A DNA stretch of 64,000 bases from an uncultured Robinsoniella sp. (GTDB taxonomy: Bacteria > Bacillota > Clostridia > Lachnospirales > Lachnospiraceae). The stretch spans positions 1 through 64,000 of the forward strand of contig UQGG01000016.1 in assembly GCA_900540475.1 (NCBI GenBank). The letters are read 5' to 3'. The notes beneath the pieces were generated by a model. It did no database searches, was not told where the DNA came from, and saw nothing but the letters and a program-made list of their open reading frames with translations. Below are positions 61,317-64,000 of the stretch, in pieces (positions within the stretch are counted from its first letter, which is position 1; every line of letters starts with the position of its first letter). A program made the translations under genes and the position numbers.

Positions 61317-64000
61317 ATGGGAAAACTATTAAAAAGAGGGGCTATATTTGCGCTGACAGGGGTATTAACGATGTCGGCTGGCTTTCCGGCTATGTTTGCA
61401 CAGGCTGAACCAATTGATTCAGCCATGGATGGACAATCCGAAGTGAAACAGTTTATGGATTGCTTCCTGCCCATGCCGGTCATGGATCCGGAGGGGTTGT
61501 CGGCTGACTGCTGGGGAGCGGCGGAAGTAGGTCCCCGTGACAGGCATAATGGTTTGGAGGACGATGATATGTCCGATTATTCCTATTGGGATGGGGGCAT
61601 TATCAAAGATGAAGTATCAGGGAAGTATTATATGTTTGCCAGCCGCTGGGATCAGCGGGGCGGACACGAGGGTGAAAATGGGTATCCGGGGTGGAAAGGT
61701 TCGGAAGCCATCTACGCAGTAAGCGACAATTTATATGGACCATATGAGGATAAGGGCCTGATCTGGCCGGATTATCATGAAGGAGCAGGGCATAATGTAT
61801 ATCCCTTTGTGTTAAGCAGTCATGATCCCCTCTATGAAGAGGGATATCGGTATGGTATCGTTTTGGGCGATCCATGGGACGTACAGGGTACCGTACACGT
61901 TTCCAAAACACTTGAGAACGGAGGAGAATGGACACATCTGGAGCAAATGAACTGCGATGGAAGTTTTACAATGACCAACATCAGCATCATTGTGAGACCG
62001 GACGGCAGATATGAGGCAATCAGCAGAAACGGAGACATTGCCACCGCAGATTCCGTAAATGGACCCTGGCATGTGGAACGCAACGGCTTGTGGTGGAATC
62101 TTCCGGGAATGGATACTGCGGAGGATGACATGGAAGATCCTGTAATGTGGTATTCAGATGGGATGTATCACTGCCTTGTAAATAAGTGGAATGCAAAACA
62201 GGCATATTATATGACTTCATATGACGGGATTAACAATTGGACCCTGCATGAAGGTGCTGCATATACGCCATATCAGAATTTCCTGAGCTATGAAGACGGT
62301 ACAGAAAATAACTGGACAAAGCTGGAACGTCCAAATGTATATATAGAAGGCGGTGAATTAAAGGCAATGCTGCTTTCTGTTATAAATGTAGAAAAAACAA
62401 ATGACAGGGCAGATGACCAGAATGGAAGTAAAATTATTGTCACCCCATTTGACGGAGCAGCATTGAAAGAATTTGCAGACAGCCGTTTTATTGGGAATCT
62501 TCCGGCAGGAGATACGAATTCCCAGACGTGGCAGAATGAAAGATATGGTAATTATGGAGGCCAGTCCTATTTTCAGGTACAGAGAGATCCGGGTGTTGAA
62601 GGACTGGGAGAATCCGGTAACTCAGGCTGGTGGTGGCCGGACTGGGAGTATGACTGCAAGATTGGATTTCTAAAATATGATCTTTCCCAGTATGATGTGT
62701 CAAATACAGAGAAAGAAATAGAAAGTGCCAGTCTGACATTAACCTATCTGGGGAAAAAAGCGGGAGGCGCAGAGACGGACAGTGTGCGCATTGTACTGGC
62801 AGACCCTGACTGGCAGGAGGGCACCGGAAAAGGAGAGGACACAGGAGAGGAAGACCTTGCAGGACTGAATTTTCCAAAACTGTATTACGATGTGGCAGAC
62901 CTTGAGAATACTTCCGTTGTATCCAAGACATTTCCAACCAATGAAGGATTGAAGACTGTGCAGGCTGATGTGACAAAGCTGGTCAGGGAGTATAAAGAAA
63001 ACCATCCGGATGAACAATATATCAGTTTTGCTTTAAATGAAACGGAATCAGGTAATCGTCTTCTGTTTGGAAGTAAAGAGGCGGGAGAAGGTTATGGAGC
63101 AAGGTTGGTTGTAAATTTCAAAGAAGAAACAGCAGTACAGGACGGATCTCTGAAACTGGCGGTTAGCATGGCGGAAAAGCTGGAACAGGAACAGGCAGAG
63201 AGCCAGTGCTACACAGCAGAGACATGGACGGCAGTGCAGACAGCTCTTGATGAAGCAAGAACACTACTGAATAATCCGCAGGTTACACAAAACGAAGTAG
63301 ATGATGCTTTTCTGAAACTAATGACAGCCTTTAATCTTCTGGAGAGCAATGTGCAGCGGGCTGGCTTAAAGGCAGCAATTGACGGGACCAAAGCAATTCT
63401 GGCTGAGAGTGAGGAACTGGCACAGTATACGCAGGAAAGTGTACAGGCAGTGAGAGATGCTTTAGCATATGCAGAGAGCGTATATGCCCAAAGCAGCGCA
63501 GACCAGACAACAGTCAACGCTGCGGCAACAAGGCTGATGACTGCAGTGAATAGTCTTCTCATTCAGGATGATGATACCAGACTGGATATTCTGATCCGGA
63601 CAGCAGAGGAACTGATTAAGAACAGAGAGCAATACACCGATACCAGCGTAACAGCATTGGAGACAGCACTGGAAGCAGCAAAAGCTGCGGCGGAGAACCC
63701 GCAGGCTTCACCGGAAGAATTAGACCGGGCATATCATGATCTGGCGGCAGCCATGACATCGCTTGTAAGAAAAGCGGACAAATCAGAGCTGAAGAATGCC
63801 CTGGAGAAAGCCAGCGAGATCCTGGAAAATTCAGGAGATTATCTGGCAGATACCATCGCAGGTCTGGAAGCAGTCACAGAGAAAGCTCAAAAAGTCTATG
63901 ATGACCAGTCGGCAGATGCATCCGCGGCAGGCGGAGTTTTAAAAGAACTGGTGGCAGAGATTCTGAAAGCCCGTCTGATGGGAGATGTAAACTTAGATGG
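61317..64000 (+). CDS. Secreted GH43-like enzyme with FIVAR repeats and dockerin start (truncated by window)
   Basis: 894 complete codons are visible and the frame is open at the window end. AAGGAGG precedes ATG 61317; signal peptide about 1-31. Residues about 45-395 resemble a five-bladed beta-propeller glycosidase (GH43/GH117-like: YWDGGIIKDEVSGKYYMFAS, GHNVYPFVL, EDPVMWYSDGMYHCL). Residues about 395-600 look like a DNRLRE/CBM-type beta-sandwich (FLKYDLSQYD, VTKLVREY, ISFALNE). Four FIVAR helical repeats (about 606-885) follow. The last residues, MGDVNLDG, match the calcium-loop start of a type I dockerin. A surface or cellulosome-type polysaccharide enzyme; substrate unknown. Confidence 0.85.
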   Translation, partial: MGKLLKRGAIFALTGVLTMSAGFPAMFAQAEPIDSAMDGQSEVKQFMDCFLPMPVMDPEGLSADCWGAAEVGPRDRHNGLEDDDMSDYSYWDGGIIKDEVSGKYYMFASRWDQRGGHEGENGYPGWKGSEAIYAVSDNLYGPYEDKGLIWPDYHEGAGHNVYPFVLSSHDPLYEEGYRYGIVLGDPWDVQGTVHVSKTLENGGEWTHLEQMNCDGSFTMTNISIIVRPDGRYEAISRNGDIATADSVNGPWHVERNGLWWNLPGMDTAEDDMEDPVMWYSDGMYHCLVNKWNAKQAYYMTSYDGINNWTLHEGAAYTPYQNFLSYEDGTENNWTKLERPNVYIEGGELKAMLLSVINVEKTNDRADDQNGSKIIVTPFDGAALKEFADSRFIGNLPAGDTNSQTWQNERYGNYGGQSYFQVQRDPGVEGLGESGNSGWWWPDWEYDCKIGFLKYDLSQYDVSNTEKEIESASLTLTYLGKKAGGAETDSVRIVLADPDWQEGTGKGEDTGEEDLAGLNFPKLYYDVADLENTSVVSKTFPTNEGLKTVQADVTKLVREYKENHPDEQYISFALNETESGNRLLFGSKEAGEGYGARLVVNFKEETAVQDGSLKLAVSMAEKLEQEQAESQCYTAETWTAVQTALDEARTLLNNPQVTQNEVDDAFLKLMTAFNLLESNVQRAGLKAAIDGTKAILAESEELAQYTQESVQAVRDALAYAESVYAQSSADQTTVNAAATRLMTAVNSLLIQDDDTRLDILIRTAEELIKNREQYTDTSVTALETALEAAKAAAENPQASPEELDRAYHDLAAAMTSLVRKADKSELKNALEKASEILENSGDYLADTIAGLEAVTEKAQKVYDDQSADASAAGGVLKELVAEILKARLMGDVNLD

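Overview
The window looks like a chromosomal segment of a low-to-mid GC, Gram-positive, gut-type Clostridia, most likely a Lachnospiraceae member. Supporting signs are strong AGGAGG ribosome binding sites, sigma-A promoters with 17-bp spacing, Big_2 (bacterial Ig-like group 2), FIVAR and Flg_new surface modules, an ECF vitamin transporter, and a dockerin-type glycoside hydrolase at the right edge. No rRNA, tRNA, CRISPR array, prophage or insertion sequence was recognised.

Layout. 1-515: a large branched palindromic element (41-bp perfect inverted repeat) and the promoter of a secreted BspA-type leucine-rich-repeat protein (516-2837). 3144-8241: an HD hydrolase, a minus-strand metal-type operon (COG0523/CobW GTPase, a CobW-permease fusion, a TIGR03943/DUF1980 partner) and a repeat-bearing membrane protein. 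8691-16266: a sugar operon (URO-D-like protein, RbsB/C/A-type ABC importer, GntR regulator, PfkB kinase, DUF4432 epimerase-like protein). 16345-44462: the main feature, a cobalamin-riboswitch-controlled surface locus. 44690-48038: a DUF3796/XRE pair and a GH95 fucosidase-type enzyme. 48138-53258: a fourth, divergent cobalamin riboswitch and a 1598-residue surface protein. 53259-64000: small regulators, a PPOX-type protein with HxlR, helicase-associated-domain and Cys-rich small proteins, a MATE exporter behind a short guanidine-IV-like leader, GNAT, DUF3788 and DUF6774-type proteins, and a GH43-like enzyme cut by the window end.

The main candidate system is a bacterial counterpart of the vertebrate intrinsic factor/transcobalamin vitamin B12 carriers, built from separate chains. 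Vertebrate carriers join an alpha6/alpha6 toroid (alpha domain) to a small beta domain. Here, under cobalamin riboswitches, three secreted proteins carry prenyltransferase/terpenoid-cyclase-like toroid repeats (19188-23336, 27656-31759, 33971-35926). Five carry a DUF4430/transcobalamin-C-like beta domain with an invariant SGWMY motif (18280-19119, 24626-27553, 31773-33965, 36046-36633, 48462-53258). In the main block the two kinds alternate beta-alpha, then beta-alpha-beta-alpha-beta, and run directly into a complete ECF importer (T, double-ATPase A, S; 36653-39899). Anchoring seems to be graded: large secreted proteins with cationic Big_2 tails, then N-terminally and C-terminally membrane-anchored forms, then the transporter. 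This suggests a capture-and-relay route for B12 through a thick cell wall. A MoxR-DUF58-transglutaminase-like trio follows without an obvious break, and the transglutaminase-like protein has Ser where the catalytic Cys is expected.

Coordinates, motifs and spacing were read from the sequence. Family names come from recognition by eye without searches, and the B12-relay function is inference.
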